Position numbers and translations under genes: made by a program. DNA of 64,000 nt from Siphonodentalium dalli. Taxonomy: Eukaryota; Mollusca; Scaphopoda; Gadilida; Siphonodentaliidae. Under the pieces are notes generated by a model. It was given only the letters and a program-made list of their open reading frames with translations, was not told the origin of the DNA and ran no database searches. The DNA is taken from NCBI GenBank assembly GCA_032622095.1, contig CP136064.1, positions 147,438,864 to 147,502,863 on the forward strand, read 5' to 3'. Positions 12,646 to 24,133 of this stretch are shown in pieces (within the stretch, counting starts at the first letter, position 1; every line of letters begins with the position of its first letter).

Positions 12646-13100
12646 TCTCATATATATTTTGAAGACCTCTGTTTGTTTGTCTGTCTGTCTGTATGTTTGT
12701 CTGTCATTTATACAAATCTACGATTCTCGACCGATCGGGACGAAACTTGGTACGTGTGTGTAGTTTGACCAGGCGGTCGACGTTGTCGTATTGGCGAGCC
12801 CGTGCGGCGCCCGCTTCGCGCATGCGCAGACGAGATCTCGGAAACGGGTGGAGTTATCGACTTGAAATTTGCTATGTGAATGTATCTTGCCCCGGATACG
12901 AATTTCATTGGATCGCCGAGCCCGTGCGACGCCAGCTTCGCGCATGCGCAGACGAGATCTCGGAAACGGGTGGAGCTCTCGACTTGAAATTTGGTATGTG
13001 AATGTATGTTGCCCCGGATACGAATTTTATCGGGTCGCCGAGCCCGTGCGACGCCAGCTTCGCGCATGCGCAGACCAGATCTCGGAAACGGGTGGAGGTC
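12646..13100 (+). mobile_element. Helitron-like element, family A, 3'-truncated (P1)
   Basis: It starts TCTCATATATATTTTGAAG after an A, then a CTGT/TTGT microsatellite, then GATCGGGACGAAACTTGGTA, then three ~122-bp core units. Each core unit has GCGCATGCGC, GAGATCTCGGAAACGGG and a TTGAAATTTGGTATGTG-type phrase. Similarity stops near 13100, before any 3' hairpin, so the element is truncated. It lies in an intron of the MECOM-like gene. Confidence 0.75.
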
Positions 13101-13200
13101 TAGAATTAGTAAGTTCATAAAACCTCATATGATCACCTTTCTGGCAACTATTTCGTATATTTTTCAATTTTTACTTAAATTTTTATGGAAAGATTATACA

Positions 13201-13956
13201 TCTCATATATATTTTGAAGACCTCTGTCTGTCTGTCTGTCTGTTTGTCTGTATGTTTGTCTGTCATTAATACAAATCTACGATTCTCGACCGATCGGGAC
13301 GAAACTTGGTACGTGTGTGTAGTTTGACCAGGCGGTGGTCATTGTCGTATTAGCGAGCCCGTGCGACGCCCGTGCAGCGCATGCGCAGACGAGATCTCGG
13401 AAACGGGTGGAGCTATCGACTTGAAATTTGCTATGTGAATGTATCTTGCGCCGGGTACAAATTGTATCGGGTCGCCGAGCCCGTGCGACGCCAGCTTCGC
13501 GCATGCGCAGACGAGATCTCGGAAACGGGTGGAGCTATCGAATTGAAATTTGCTATGTGAATGTATCTTGCCCCGGATACGAATTTTATCGGGTCGCCGA
13601 GCCCGTGCGACGCCAGTTTCGCGCATGCGCAGACGAGATCTCGGAAACGGTGGAGCTATCGACTTGAAATTTGGTATGTGAATGTATCTTGCCCCGGATA
13701 CGAATTTTATCGGGTCGCCGAGCCCGTGCGACGCCAGTTTCGCGCATGCGCAGACGAGATCTCGGAAACGGTGGAGCTATCGACTTGAAATTTGGTATGT
13801 GAATGTATCTTGCCCCGGATACGAATTTTATCGGGTCGCCGAGCCCGTGTGACGCCAGCTTCGCGCATGCGCAGACCAGATCTAGGAAACGGGTAGAGCT
13901 ATCGACTTGAAATTTGGTTTTTGAATAGCCCGGACAACGTCGGGCTCATCGGCTAG
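13201..13956 (+). mobile_element. Helitron-like element, family A, complete (P2)
   Basis: 756 bp. The 5' end is TCTCATATATATTTTGAAG after A; next come (CTGT)n, five to six core units of 121-122 bp, and the 3' end with stem-loop AGCCCGGACAACGTCGGGCT, CATCGG and CTAG. A TC start, a subterminal hairpin about 10 nt from a CTRR end, and no terminal inverted repeats are the published hallmarks of Helitrons. No Rep/helicase is encoded, so it is non-autonomous. Two neighbouring core units (about 13560-13802) look identical, a sign of recent unit duplication. The next element starts at the very next base. Confidence 0.85.
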
Positions 13957-14583
13957 TCTCATATATATTTTGAATACCTCTGTCTGTCTGTTTGTCTGTA
14001 TGTTTGTCTGTCATTAATACAAATCTACGATTCTCGACCGATCGGGACGAAACTTGGTACGTGTGTGTAGTTTGACCAGGCGGTGTCGTTGTCGTTTTAG
14101 CGAGCCCGTGCGACGCCCGTGCAGCGCATGCGCAGACGAGATCTCGGAAACGGGTGGAGCTATCGACTTGAAATTTGCTATGTGAATGTATCTTGCGCCG
14201 GGTACAAATTGTATCGGGTCGCCGAGCCCGTGCGACGCCAGCTTCGCGCATGCGCAGACGAGATCTCGGAAACGGGTGGAGCTATCGACTTGAAATTTGC
14301 TATGTGAATGTATCTTGCCCCGGATACGAAGTTTATCGGGTCGCCGAGACCGTGCTACGCCAGTTTCGCGCATGCGCAGACGAGATCTCGGAAACGGGTG
14401 GAGCTATCGACTTGAAATTTGGTATGTGAATGTATCTTGCCCCGGATACGAATTTTATCGGGTCGCCGAGCCCGTGCGACGCCAGCTTCGCGCATGCGCA
14501 GACCAGATCTAGGAAACGGGTAGAGCTATCGACTTGAAATTTGGTTTTTGAATAGCCCGGACAACGTCGGGCTCATCGGCTAG
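13957..14583 (+). mobile_element. Helitron-like element, family A, complete (P3)
   Basis: 627 bp, same architecture as P2 with four to five core units and the same hairpin-CATCGG-CTAG end at 14583, followed by T. It is joined to P2 as CTAG|TCTC with no spacer. The P2-P3 pair is therefore flanked by A (13200) and T (14584), as a single Helitron insertion would be. Confidence 0.85.
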
Positions 14584-14699
14584 TACTATATAATTACAGC
14601 ACGTTGAAGTAGATTACAGCGCGAGTATCCAACAGCTTAACCTGCCTCTCTCCGAACTATTGCATATAAACCTGTACATAGGTACACGTACGTTTACTG

Positions 14700-15958
14700 A
14701 GTTATTTACCTTTTTCGACTTTGAATTCAAGCATGCTGCGATAACTCAATCATTTTTATGTGATCGTAACCAAATTTTGATATGTGAGTTTCTCAGCTCA
14801 GCCCAAAATACAGACCAAGTTCGAATATGAGATTGATTCGATTTTGTTTACTGGAGTTATGACCCTTTTTTCGACTTATAATTATCCAGATTTGAGAATT
14901 CCTGATGGTATATTATGTAATACAGTTGTCCCACTGTTAAATGGAAGAGAACATTATCATGGTAACCTCAGTGGTTTATTTATTATGGAGTTATGTTAGC
15001 ACCCCATTTACTAGCTCAGATTATTATTCATCAAATTCAAGTTGATATTCCTCCAGAATTATGTTTGTTTACTCTGGTTCCATGTAATGGGGTTTAGGGG
15101 TCTCAGACAGGAGGCAACACAAGGGCTGGGTCAGGGCCATATCGCACTAGTTTAAATAATTCTAAAATCTTCTGCAGTCTCACGTCACATGGTCATGGTT
15201 GAGTGAATTTCAGGGTTAACGATGTTCAGAAGATTAACATTGGGGGCTATGGGATTTTCAAGGATTCCATCTCGAGAACAAAAATCAATACTTTTCTATG
15301 TATGAACAAAATCTATTGAGTACTATAGAGCGTTGGAAAAGGGCCATCTCCAGTTTATCATACCAGTGGGTCCTAATCAGCGGCAACACAATGGTCAGAT
15401 AACTGTAAATAAAATAAGTATTTTTTTTTAAATTCTCAAAGAGCGCTATGAAGATTAACATTGAATGTTATTAATTTTAGCGCCCATGCTACTTGTAAAA
15501 CTTTGTAATGTGCGAAATCATTATACCGAGGGCTGCTGACTGTCATTTATATGAACTGTGGTAACCTGTTTCGAGTTAGGGGTAATATGGCCCATAATCC
15601 TCATCATATTTTGGATGCATATGGATAATACTTTTGTATGGTCTAAACTTTTTTGTCCTTTTTCTGTGGACTGGATAAAAAGAGCTATACTGTCCATCAA
15701 TGTATGGATTGTGTTCATTTATCTCAGGTTATGGTTCCTAGGATATTCCAATGTTATTATATGCCTACCGATGTCCAATTGACACTGCTAGCGCAAAATT
15801 GGCACTATGTGAATTTGTGTTATTATCCTATTTAGTACACAACATGCAGTATGCTCTATAATTCAACATTATAGATCTAGATTATGATTCTGATCATATC
15901 TATTTAGTATCACCGAGGGGTGGGTTAAACATCTGCCGACCGTGATCGGCCTCTCGTT
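14700..15958 (+). repeat. Degenerate repeat family E, copy 1 (intronic)
   Basis: Shares phrases with 18150-20336: CCAAATTTTGATATGTGAG, GAGTTATGACCCTTTT, and the terminal block GGGTTAAACATCTGCCGA...CGTGATCGGCCTCTCGTT at 15922-15958. The terminal block can form a GCCGA/TCGGC stem-loop. The left boundary is uncertain. It is probably an old non-autonomous element with tandem core repeats. Open frames inside (for example 15558-15782) have no recognised domain. Confidence 0.5.
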
Positions 15959-17202
15959 CACACAATGTCGTTTGTACACCATATACATGTATGTGATTTA
16001 TAATTAACTCATGTTCTCTTCCAATTATGTAATAAATCATGTTGGTTGACACGTGTGGGTAGATCCTTTCTGAATTTCATATTACACACTACCTCGTGAA
16101 AGTTGTGAGATACAGGGTTGAGTTTTAACAGAAATAAACGTTTGCCACTCTCAATCGACAATGCATCTATTGATATTTGAAACACATGCAACACATTCGC
16201 AGCTTGCTTCAAATAATTTTATGGTGTTAATAGGGATGATCGCGACTAACGCAGTACAGTTATCTTCTAGAAATTAAATTGTAATTCAAAATTACGTGCG
16301 CTGTATTCACGACTGCAGTCCACGTGTGGCTGATGATTCATATAACATGTTACACGTATTGCACGTTCCAAAATGAGTTATCTCGCGGGTGAAACTGTTA
16401 ATCCCCAGCCTTATTCTCGGCACTGCCCATCATATCAAATTTCTAATATTTGTTTAAACAATAAGTCATCAACAATTTACATGCGAAGTTTGGTGGAGAC
16501 GCTTTCAAACCGGATGTAATCAATTATCTCCCAAAGCAGACGACACCGTGCTAATAGCCTGTCGTGTCCGCGAACACAGGAAAGATCGTTTGTCTCGACA
16601 TGGGTCGTGCAAATGTCTAACACGGATCGCCCATTACAAGTGGCTTTCAAAAGAGCGGACGTAATTGGCTGGTTAACGATGACTTCTCACTCATCGCTCT
16701 TATCTCTAATATTCTATCATATTTCAATCGAAAACAAAGCTTGGTGTCTTCTGTTCTGTTTATATGATTATCCGACCGGCTGAAGTTATCAAATAAAACG
16801 ATGTCATTCACATTATGTGTTGGTGGTTTACATCTGGTTAATATGCAAAAGCAAGAGCAAATCACGTCGAAGTTAACGTGTATCGAGCGATTTGGTCGAT
16901 GAGTGCTTTCTGCAATTCTGCCAAAAATGTTAGGATTTTATTAGAAATGTAACAGTTATCCCTTAATCATAGCATTAATTCGTGTAGCTAAATACACCAT
17001 GTGGAAAAGATAGAAGTCGACTACGGAGAGGTGGAACTTGGAAGACATGTTTTGTTCAAATGATAACGATCCTTGACGAATGTCTTCTTATGCGTAGCTT
17101 TCCAAATCTAAGATTCATAGGATGCATATGAACTAATTCTCCATTTTTAGAAATAAAAACTCTCGGGGAATCTCATGTATTATAACAATTCAACTCTTGC
17201 AG
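15959..17202 (+). other. Intron sequence with possible conserved non-coding element
   Basis: No repeat family recognised. About 16270-16870 is less AT-biased, has few simple repeats and no coding frame, the sort of sequence that sometimes marks an intronic regulatory element. That reading is inference only. Confidence 0.35.
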
Positions 17203-17344
17203 GTGGCGATGGCTATGCATGTTCAGAATGTGGAGAAGTTTTCAAATCCAAAGTTGCCATGAATCGTCACGAGGCCTATGTTTGTAAGAGCAAGGCTGCA
17301 ATATTTCCCGCAATGAGCCACGACTATGGCTATGATAGACACAG
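17203..17344 (+). CDS. MECOM: MECOM/PRDM16-like exon: zinc finger 1 (C2HC type)
   Basis: A 142-nt exon with acceptor CTCTTGCAG and donor CACAG|GTAAGG. It reads GDGYACSECGEVFKSKVAMN then RHEAYVC: a C-x2-C-x12-H-x5-C finger, as in the first finger of vertebrate EVI1/PRDM16, which is also C2HC. The entry phase (2 nt) matches the previous exon and the exit phase (2 nt) matches the next. The tail (KSKAAIFPAMSHDYGYDRHR) is a non-finger spacer. Confidence 0.9.
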
Positions 17345-17816
17345 GTAAGGTCAACACATATACATTTCTTTAGATAGGGTTAAAATTGTGGTTTGCATAC
17401 GCTCATCCATGCAGATAGTTTGATTCAAATTTGCAGCACAGTGCTTATTGTTTTATTGTCCATAATCAATAGAAAGTTACAACGATGAAAATCGCCACCC
17501 CTGGGACTCCATTATACCAACATAAGATCCGTTAAGATATGTGTTTCGGATTAAGTACCAATGATTAACCCGTGCCGGTATAGCCACACGTATTGTATTT
17601 CCAATACTAGTCCCTCCAAAGTGTGTGACCTTCGCATTTTAAATGTACCATGCACACGTTCAATTCACCAGGAAGAAACCTGATTACAAATAACTCCATT
17701 TATGAAAATGGTAATGTTAATTAGTAACAATTGGTGGGGTAGTTAATTTATAAAGTAGACGCCGTTCTCAATATAGGGTCAATGTATTGACAATATTCTT
17801 ATATTTCTTATTCCAG
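17345..17816 (+). other. Intron (MECOM-like gene)
   Basis: A 472-bp intron with canonical GT...AG ends. It was checked for a missing finger exon and none was seen. Confidence 0.85.
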
Positions 17817-17925
17817 TTATTGCACCGAACCTCGCGAAGATATTGACAGCCAGAGCGATGGTGCGTTTAAATGCGAAGAATGTCCGAAAGCGTTCATGTG
17901 GAAATCAAATTTGGCCAGACACATG
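17817..17925 (+). CDS. MECOM: MECOM/PRDM16-like exon: start of finger corresponding to vertebrate ZF3
   Basis: A 109-nt exon with acceptor TTATTCCAG and donor ATG|GTAAGT. It reads YCTEPREDIDSQSDGAFK then CEECPKAFMWKSNLARHM. The finger is split by the intron: its last histidine is the third residue of the next exon. The CPKAF and WKSNL blocks match the third finger of vertebrate EVI1/PRDM16. The finger that lies just before it in vertebrates (ZF2) is not present here; a short acidic stretch takes its place. Confidence 0.92.
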
Positions 17926-18149
17926 GTAAGTGTGATTATTGTTTTAAAACAGGCAGTTCTGGGGAATATATTTGGTGGCCAATTCAATAGTTTGAAGTTA
18001 TAAATCTAAGTTTACAACATAATAATAGCACCGTATAACCTTGCTATCTGTAATTGTTTTAAAGCTTCATCTTTAGCATCAATATGTATTGCGTGTGAGC
18101 AATAGAAACCACGTATAAGTACCAATAAATTTCGATTCATTAAAAGCCA

Positions 18150-20336
18150 TTTTTATGTGTACCCATACCATGTATGGTACACATAATGCCGACGTCCGGA
18201 TCAACAATCTGTCGTTCGTATGTCCGTATGTCCGTCCGTCTGTCCGTAGACACTTGCTATCAGATTCGATTACTCAAGTATTTTTTATCGGATCCAATTC
18301 AAAATTTATGTGCATGTTTATGATGACACACCCCTCACCTGTATAGTTTTTGGTATCGATCGGTTGATCGTTTTAGAAATTATTAACACTTTGCATCCAC
18401 ACATGGGCATGTGCTATCCGATGCTATAACCAAAGTGGTTTTTTGTCCGATTGTGTTGATATTTGATATGTAGGTTTATGATGACACACCCTCACCTGTA
18501 TAGTTTTTGGTATCGATTAGTTGATCGGTTTAGAAAATAATTAACCCTTCACACACATATTTCTTCTGATCTGCCTCATATTTCTTACCTAGATTTTTCT
18601 TAGTACGTTCTTCATCTGTATGGTTTTTGGTATTGTTTAATTAACCCTTTACTCTCTTGTTTTCACTTAGAATTCATGCAACCTGCTATGACTCAAATAT
18701 TTTCATCTGATCCGACACCAAATTTGGTATATGAATTTCTCACCCCTAAATACATATAGATTTCAAATATGGGTTTGATCCGATATATTTTAACATAGTT
18801 ATGACCCTTTATAATTCAAGTAATTTACTACCTGTATGCCATATGCCCTGTGAGAGTTGAAGACAAAATTACTTTACACAGTAATCTGCCTTATTGGCAT
18901 CAGACAATCTATAGCTATGGACACCCGATACTACCTGCTAAACCACTTGTGGCTCCCAGAGCTGTCAAAGTCATTGCTGATTCTTTATTCCAGTTTGTGT
19001 GCAATATTAATTTAATCCCCCTGTTGAAACATGTTCATGGCATTAGTTAATGTACACCTATTCTAAAAGAATAAATAGGAATAGTCCATTGTTCATTTGT
19101 AGGGATGTTCTACAGCATGGCTGTTTAGAGAATTGTTGTTTACATAGACACTGGTGTCCTATCTTAGAAAAAAATTAATCCACACATTAGTTCCATCATA
19201 TGATGTCATTGAAAATTATTAACCCTCTCCACACATTATATGGTTTTCTGATGTTTTTTATTTGTTCATTCTCCTATTCTATGTCCAGGTTGATCGTGAT
19301 CCACTTTTCACTTGCATGTATTTTGGGATTAAAATTAACCTATTCCATGGACACATGATATTTGATAGGCAGATTTTAAATTATCTCTTTCGCCTTGGGC
19401 CAGGTTCAGTAAGAATTTATATAAGCCACCAATTGAATATTCATCATTTGAGGAAATATCTTATTTTGAAATTCCCTTTATTGCATTTGGGCTGAAGGAT
19501 AATAATAATGGTGCTGGTATTCTTGAAACTGACTTATTGGTCAAATATTTTTCACCCAATCACTTTTATAATCTCATTCAGGTTGATCATGACACATTCT
19601 TCACATGTATAGATTTTGGTATTGATTGAATGGTTTTGAGAATATTCACCATACATTTAATAATATTTCTGCTGTTTACAGACATTGTATCTTTCCAATG
19701 ATCAGCTTAGAATAAATTTAACCATAGGTATACGTTATGCGATCCAATGTTATGACTCTAATATTTTCAATTTGACAATTCTCACATCTCTCCTTTAGTT
19801 ATCTGATAATTCTGCATTAAAATATTTTATATCCAACCATTATCAATCATATTTAATATCAAGGTCTATACACCCCTCACTTATATAGATGTTCAGGTAT
19901 TTGTTGGTCCCTAATCTCAATGATCCCATAACTGTTACTATGCAGCTAACATAACAACATAATATGTTATGACTCGGGTTCCAATGTAAGAAGTAGATAA
20001 ATAGAGTTAATATGATGTTATTTACTTAATTTTGTAACTATTATATCTTTAACAGCTACATGGTGCATATGTCTGACTGTGGTTGGGCATAATTATATTT
20101 ATCACTCTATTACACATACATGTATCTCTGTTGGAGTGACCTAATAGGTTGAAATCGAATGTCATATCCATGTTCCTATTGTGTTTAAATGAGCAAGTTG
20201 CTCAATAAGTCTGATTCCACTATGGAACTATTAAATAATAGTACGCTGTGAATTGTTGAAATTCTTGCACTCATGAAAAGATCGCTATCGCCAATGTATG
20301 GGTTAAACATCTGCCGATCGTGATCGGCCTCTCGTT
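18150..20336 (+). repeat. Degenerate repeat family E, copy 2 (intronic)
   Basis: It opens with a palindrome (about 18155-18185, GTACCCATACCATGTATGGTAC core) and a GTCC/GTCTGTCC microsatellite (18212-18250). Diverged units with 'CACCTGTATAGTTTTTGGTAT' and 'GATGACACACCC'-type phrases recur near 18315, 18478, 18600, 19290, 19580 and 19860. It ends with the same GGGTTAAACATCTGCCGATC...GGCCTCTCGTT block (20300-20336) as copy 1. The layout (5' microsatellite, tandem core, 3' hairpin) parallels the Helitron-like families A-C but the sequence is different and old. Confidence 0.5.
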
Positions 20337-20459
20337 TAAGACAATGCACTTGGGGAAAAAAACATTTCTTACTCAAAATTTGGCATAATTTCGACGAAGA
20401 ATTCCACTCTTTTGCTACCTGACTGAAACAATTTCCAATTAATTTTTTATATCTTCCAG

Positions 20460-22349
20460 GTGACACATGAAGCTGGGAGGAAATATCCATGTGAACACTG
20501 CGAAAAAATATTCACAGATCCAAGCAATCTTCAACGTCATATCCGGTCACAACATCTTGGAGCACGATGTCACGCCTGCACTGACTGTGGGAAGACGTTC
20601 GCGACATCTAGTGGTCTGAAACAACATCAGCATATCCACAGCAGCGTGAAACCATTCCAATGCGAAGTCTGCCTAAAAGCATATACACAGTTCTCCAATT
20701 TGTGTCGCCATAAACGCATGCATGCAGATTGTCGTCAACAGATCAAGTGCAAAGACTGCGGCCAGGCATTCTCTACCGTGACGTCACTATCCAAGCACAA
20801 GCGTTTCTGTGAGGGTACCATTAGAAATGGATTGAGAATGAACCCCATGCTAGTTTCGCCAGGTAGCCAGCCCAACCATAACGCCAATAATATGTTGGGT
20901 ATCTTCAACAGTCGTTCCACATACCCTTACATACCGACGTTGGGATCTACATTCCCGATATTTCCCGGAGGAATGGGCGCGTTTGGGTCGCCGATAAGTC
21001 CTCACAATATGCGACTGGGAGCCCACATACCAGATGAACATCGCGATGGAAGGAAAGCCTTCAATTACTATAGCAAGCTGAATGATTCCATCGAAATGAG
21101 AACGACGGAATCTTCCGACGGGGAACGCTCAGAACCGAGTATCCACAGTGAGGACTACGACGAGTCGCCGATGAAATCAGACGACGATCGAAATTCTCCG
21201 AAAAATGTAGAAGAATCTACTTCAACAGAGTTTTCTCCCACAAGACTTAATGTCCCATCGCCTGTTCTTATTAAAACCACGCCTCCACCAAATGGGAGTG
21301 AACCAAAGGCCTCACCACCTCAAATTTCACCAGATCTTCCGTTCGATTTGTCTAAACCTAAACAATCGACAACTCCAGAAACTACAGAAAATCACACGGT
21401 AACCAAAGAGCAACCGCTTGATTTGAGTCGTAAAATTGAGCAGGTTACACCAGTGTATGAGACACCAAGGAAAACGCACATCTTTGGTGCCGAGATCAAG
21501 TCGCCAACCCAAAAGTTAGATTCGAGGTTGCACATGACATTCCCGTTCACTAGTCCTGTCACTTCAGAAGCTGTTCTCAACTTGAAGAAAGACGTGCCTC
21601 CAAGGCCGTTTCATTGTACTTCCGCACCTGTATCTATACCACTGCCCAGGCTGCCCTTCCAAAGCAGTCTCTATGCAGCCGCTATGAGTTCGTGTGGAAT
21701 CCTTCCGCCAAAGACTGTTGATAGCGCATACCCGTTCATGCTTCCAATGGACAAATCGCCCAACAGTTTCCACTTCAGTCACATGGGACACAAAATGAAG
21801 GACCGATACTCGTGTAAGTTTTGTGGCAAGATTTTCCCTCGTTCGGCAAATCTTACCCGCCATCTCAGAACTCATACTGGCGAGCAGCCGTACCGGTGTA
21901 AATATTGTGAACGATCCTTCAGTATCTCATCTAACCTTCAACGACATGTCCGGAACATTCATAACCGAGAAAAGCCATTCAAGTGCGCCTTGTGTGATCG
22001 GTGTTTCGGCCAACAGACGAACTTGGACCGTCACCTCAAAAAGCACGAGACTGAGGGACAGAATGTTCAGGATTCCCCGAATGTTCCAGACTCCGTCCAA
22101 CCGGGCGATGGTTATTTCTCTGATATTAAGAAATATCTGGGACAATCTCGCATAGCCGAAGTTGTTGCTTCGTCCGAGTGCTGCGATGTACGGCAAGAAT
22201 TTCCGCACGATAGCGACATAAATAATGACGAGTCGTATGAAAATTGTGACATTGATGTGATAGATGAAGAGGATGAATCTTTCGAGGAAGAGCTGGATGA
22301 TGGGTTAGACGCCGATAAGGAGAACACTAGCGAATGTGACATTGAGTGA
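20460..22349 (+). CDS. MECOM: MECOM/PRDM16-like terminal coding exon
   Basis: This 629-codon exon starts after acceptor TATCTTCCAG and ends at TGA. It continues the finger of the previous exon (His3), then has four fingers at residues 11-32, 40-60, 68-88 and 97-117. The last is C2HC, as in EVI1 finger 7, and [14 protein letters not shown] and ATSSGLKQH are family-specific words. CtBP-type motifs PFDLS (294-298) and PLDLS (319-323) lie in the central disordered region. Three further fingers (from Cys452 to about 532) contain [16 protein letters not shown] and [14 protein letters not shown]. The C-terminus is strongly acidic (about 595-629). PRDM3/16 proteins are nuclear, bind GATA-like and ETS-like sites through the two finger groups, and repress through CtBP. 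The exon is intact with no frameshift, consistent with a functional gene. Residue 1 is an internal Val, not the start. Confidence 0.97.
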   Translation: MTHEAGRKYPCEHCEKIFTDPSNLQRHIRSQHLGARCHACTDCGKTFATSSGLKQHQHIHSSVKPFQCEVCLKAYTQFSNLCRHKRMHADCRQQIKCKDCGQAFSTVTSLSKHKRFCEGTIRNGLRMNPMLVSPGSQPNHNANNMLGIFNSRSTYPYIPTLGSTFPIFPGGMGAFGSPISPHNMRLGAHIPDEHRDGRKAFNYYSKLNDSIEMRTTESSDGERSEPSIHSEDYDESPMKSDDDRNSPKNVEESTSTEFSPTRLNVPSPVLIKTTPPPNGSEPKASPPQISPDLPFDLSKPKQSTTPETTENHTVTKEQPLDLSRKIEQVTPVYETPRKTHIFGAEIKSPTQKLDSRLHMTFPFTSPVTSEAVLNLKKDVPPRPFHCTSAPVSIPLPRLPFQSSLYAAAMSSCGILPPKTVDSAYPFMLPMDKSPNSFHFSHMGHKMKDRYSCKFCGKIFPRSANLTRHLRTHTGEQPYRCKYCERSFSISSNLQRHVRNIHNREKPFKCALCDRCFGQQTNLDRHLKKHETEGQNVQDSPNVPDSVQPGDGYFSDIKKYLGQSRIAEVVASSECCDVRQEFPHDSDINNDESYENCDIDVIDEEDESFEEELDDGLDADKENTSECDIE

Positions 22350-23040
22350 CGACCTTGTGTCTTGTGAAGAAGATGAACACAGTTTAGCTGCACATAATTT
22401 CATGTCCAGTCGAGACAATAATCCAAACTTTCTTTTTAACAAATATGCCTGTATCACTAACCATATCGTCGATCACAATACTTATACATTTAAACAAAAA
22501 TTGTTTGATTAGTCATGTTTCCAATAACATTCGATGCACATTTTACTGAGCCTTGTGCAAGCTCCATATAGTATAGCGTAATACATGAAAATGATGGGGG
22601 TGGCTGTAATATGTTTCTATTTCAATGAGAAATTACAAGTAATCGTACAATTCCATGGAAAAAAATGTCCCGATGACTAGAATCTAGATACCAACGTTCA
22701 ACGATCAATACAATTGACAGACACAGACGAAAGAAATTTGGCCTGCATGCTCAGTGTTGTGTCACTAGAATTATCAAGCATATATAATTTTGAATCGGTC
22801 ATTGCTTCATAGTGTTATTTAACTCGACTTACGTGCACTATACAGCACGGCACAGCTAACACTGTTAGTGTGTTCTCAACTCCGAACAAAATGTAAGTCT
22901 TAACATTTGGTTTACTATTTCGAACACCCTGGGTTTACATTGTAAACATTTGTTTCCGTTTTCTTTTCGGGGTCTGTCGAGTGTGTGTCCGTACCATGTA
23001 CATTGGCCGGGAGAATAAAGTATATTAAAGTAGTCTTGTA
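22350..23040 (+). other. 3' UTR of the MECOM-like gene with poly(A) signal
   Basis: No coding capacity after the TGA. AATAAA at 23014-23019 is the best polyadenylation signal before the mobile element that begins at 23066. The transcript end is inferred. Confidence 0.55.
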
Positions 23041-23065
23041 CACATATATTCTAGTCCATTTTAAA

Positions 23066-24133
23066 CAGACATGACAATTGGAACTTATTCCATATTCCTT
23101 ATTCCTTATTTCCATACCCCATTTTCACCCCCGAGGGGTGGCACCCCCCGGGGGTGATGGGTGGGGGGTCGGGGTGTTTCTAGGTGGTATTTGGGGCGGG
23201 CCACCCACCCATGCCGTCAAATCGGTCGAAATCCTTACCGTTCTCGAAAATGGTCCATACCCCATTTTCACCCCCTCAGGATGGCACCCCCGGGGGTGAT
23301 GGGTGGGGGTCGGGGTGTTTCTAGGTTGTATTTGGGGCGGGCCACCCACCCATGCCGTCAAATCGGTCGAAATCCTTACCATTCTCGAAAATGGTCCAAA
23401 CCCCATTTTCACCCACTCGGGGTGGCACCCCCCGGGGGTGATGGGTGGGGGGGGGTCGGGGTGTTTCTAGGTGGTATTTGGGGCGGGCCACCCACCCATG
23501 CCGTCAAATCGGTCGAAATCCTTACCGTTCTCGAAAATGGTCCATACCCCATTTTCACCCCCTCGGGGTGACACCCCCGGGGGTGATGTGTGAGGGGTCG
23601 GGGTGTTTCTAGGTGGTATTTGGGGCGGGCCACCCACCCATGTCATCAAATCGGTCGAAATCCTTACCGTTCTCGAAAATGGTCCATACCCCATTTTCAC
23701 CCCCTCGGGGTGGCACCCCCGGGGGTGATGGTGGGGGGTCGGGGTGTTTCTAGGTGGTATTTGGGGCGGGCCACCCACCCATGCCGTCAAATCGGTCGAA
23801 ATCCTTACCGTTCTCGAAAATGGTCCATACCCCATTTTCACCCCCGGGGGTGATGGGTGGGGGGTCGGGGTGTTTATAGGTGGTATTTGGGGCGGGCCAC
23901 ACACCCATGCCGTCAAATCGGTCGAAATCCTTACCGTTCTCGAAAATGGTCCATACCCCATTTTCACCCCCTCGGGGTGGCACCCCCCCCCCCGGGGGTG
24001 ATGTTGGGGGGTCGGGGTGTTTCTAGGTGGTATTTGGGGCGGGCCACCCACCCATGCCGTCAAATCGGTCGAAAGCGACATTTTTGAAAATAAGGAATAA
24101 GGAATAGGGAATAAGTTCCAATTGTCATGTCTG
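23066..24133. mobile_element. TIR element enclosing a GC-rich minisatellite
   Basis: The ends are inverted repeats of about 50 bp (CAGACATGACAATTGGAACT at the left, reverse complement at the right). Flanks are TCCATTTTAAA and TCCATTTTAAT, a 10-11 bp target duplication, close to the 9-10 bp made by Mutator-like transposases. Inside are seven units of about 142 bp (starts near 23121, 23264, 23405, 23551, 23693, 23834, 23960; the sixth is about 16 bp short) with very high GC. No transposase is present. Long open frames on both strands here are a by-product of composition and repeat structure. Confidence 0.8.

Noticed and set aside
12693-14512. Many Arg/Ala-rich open frames (for example 12708-13118 and 13561-13788)
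   Set aside because: They repeat with the family A core units and appear on both strands. The same peptides recur wherever family A occurs, so they are by-products of transposon repeats.
12800-14520. A CRISPR array, because of regular ~122-bp repeats
   Set aside because: There are no short repeats with unique spacers; whole units are similar, and the ends and context are those of eukaryotic Helitron-like elements.
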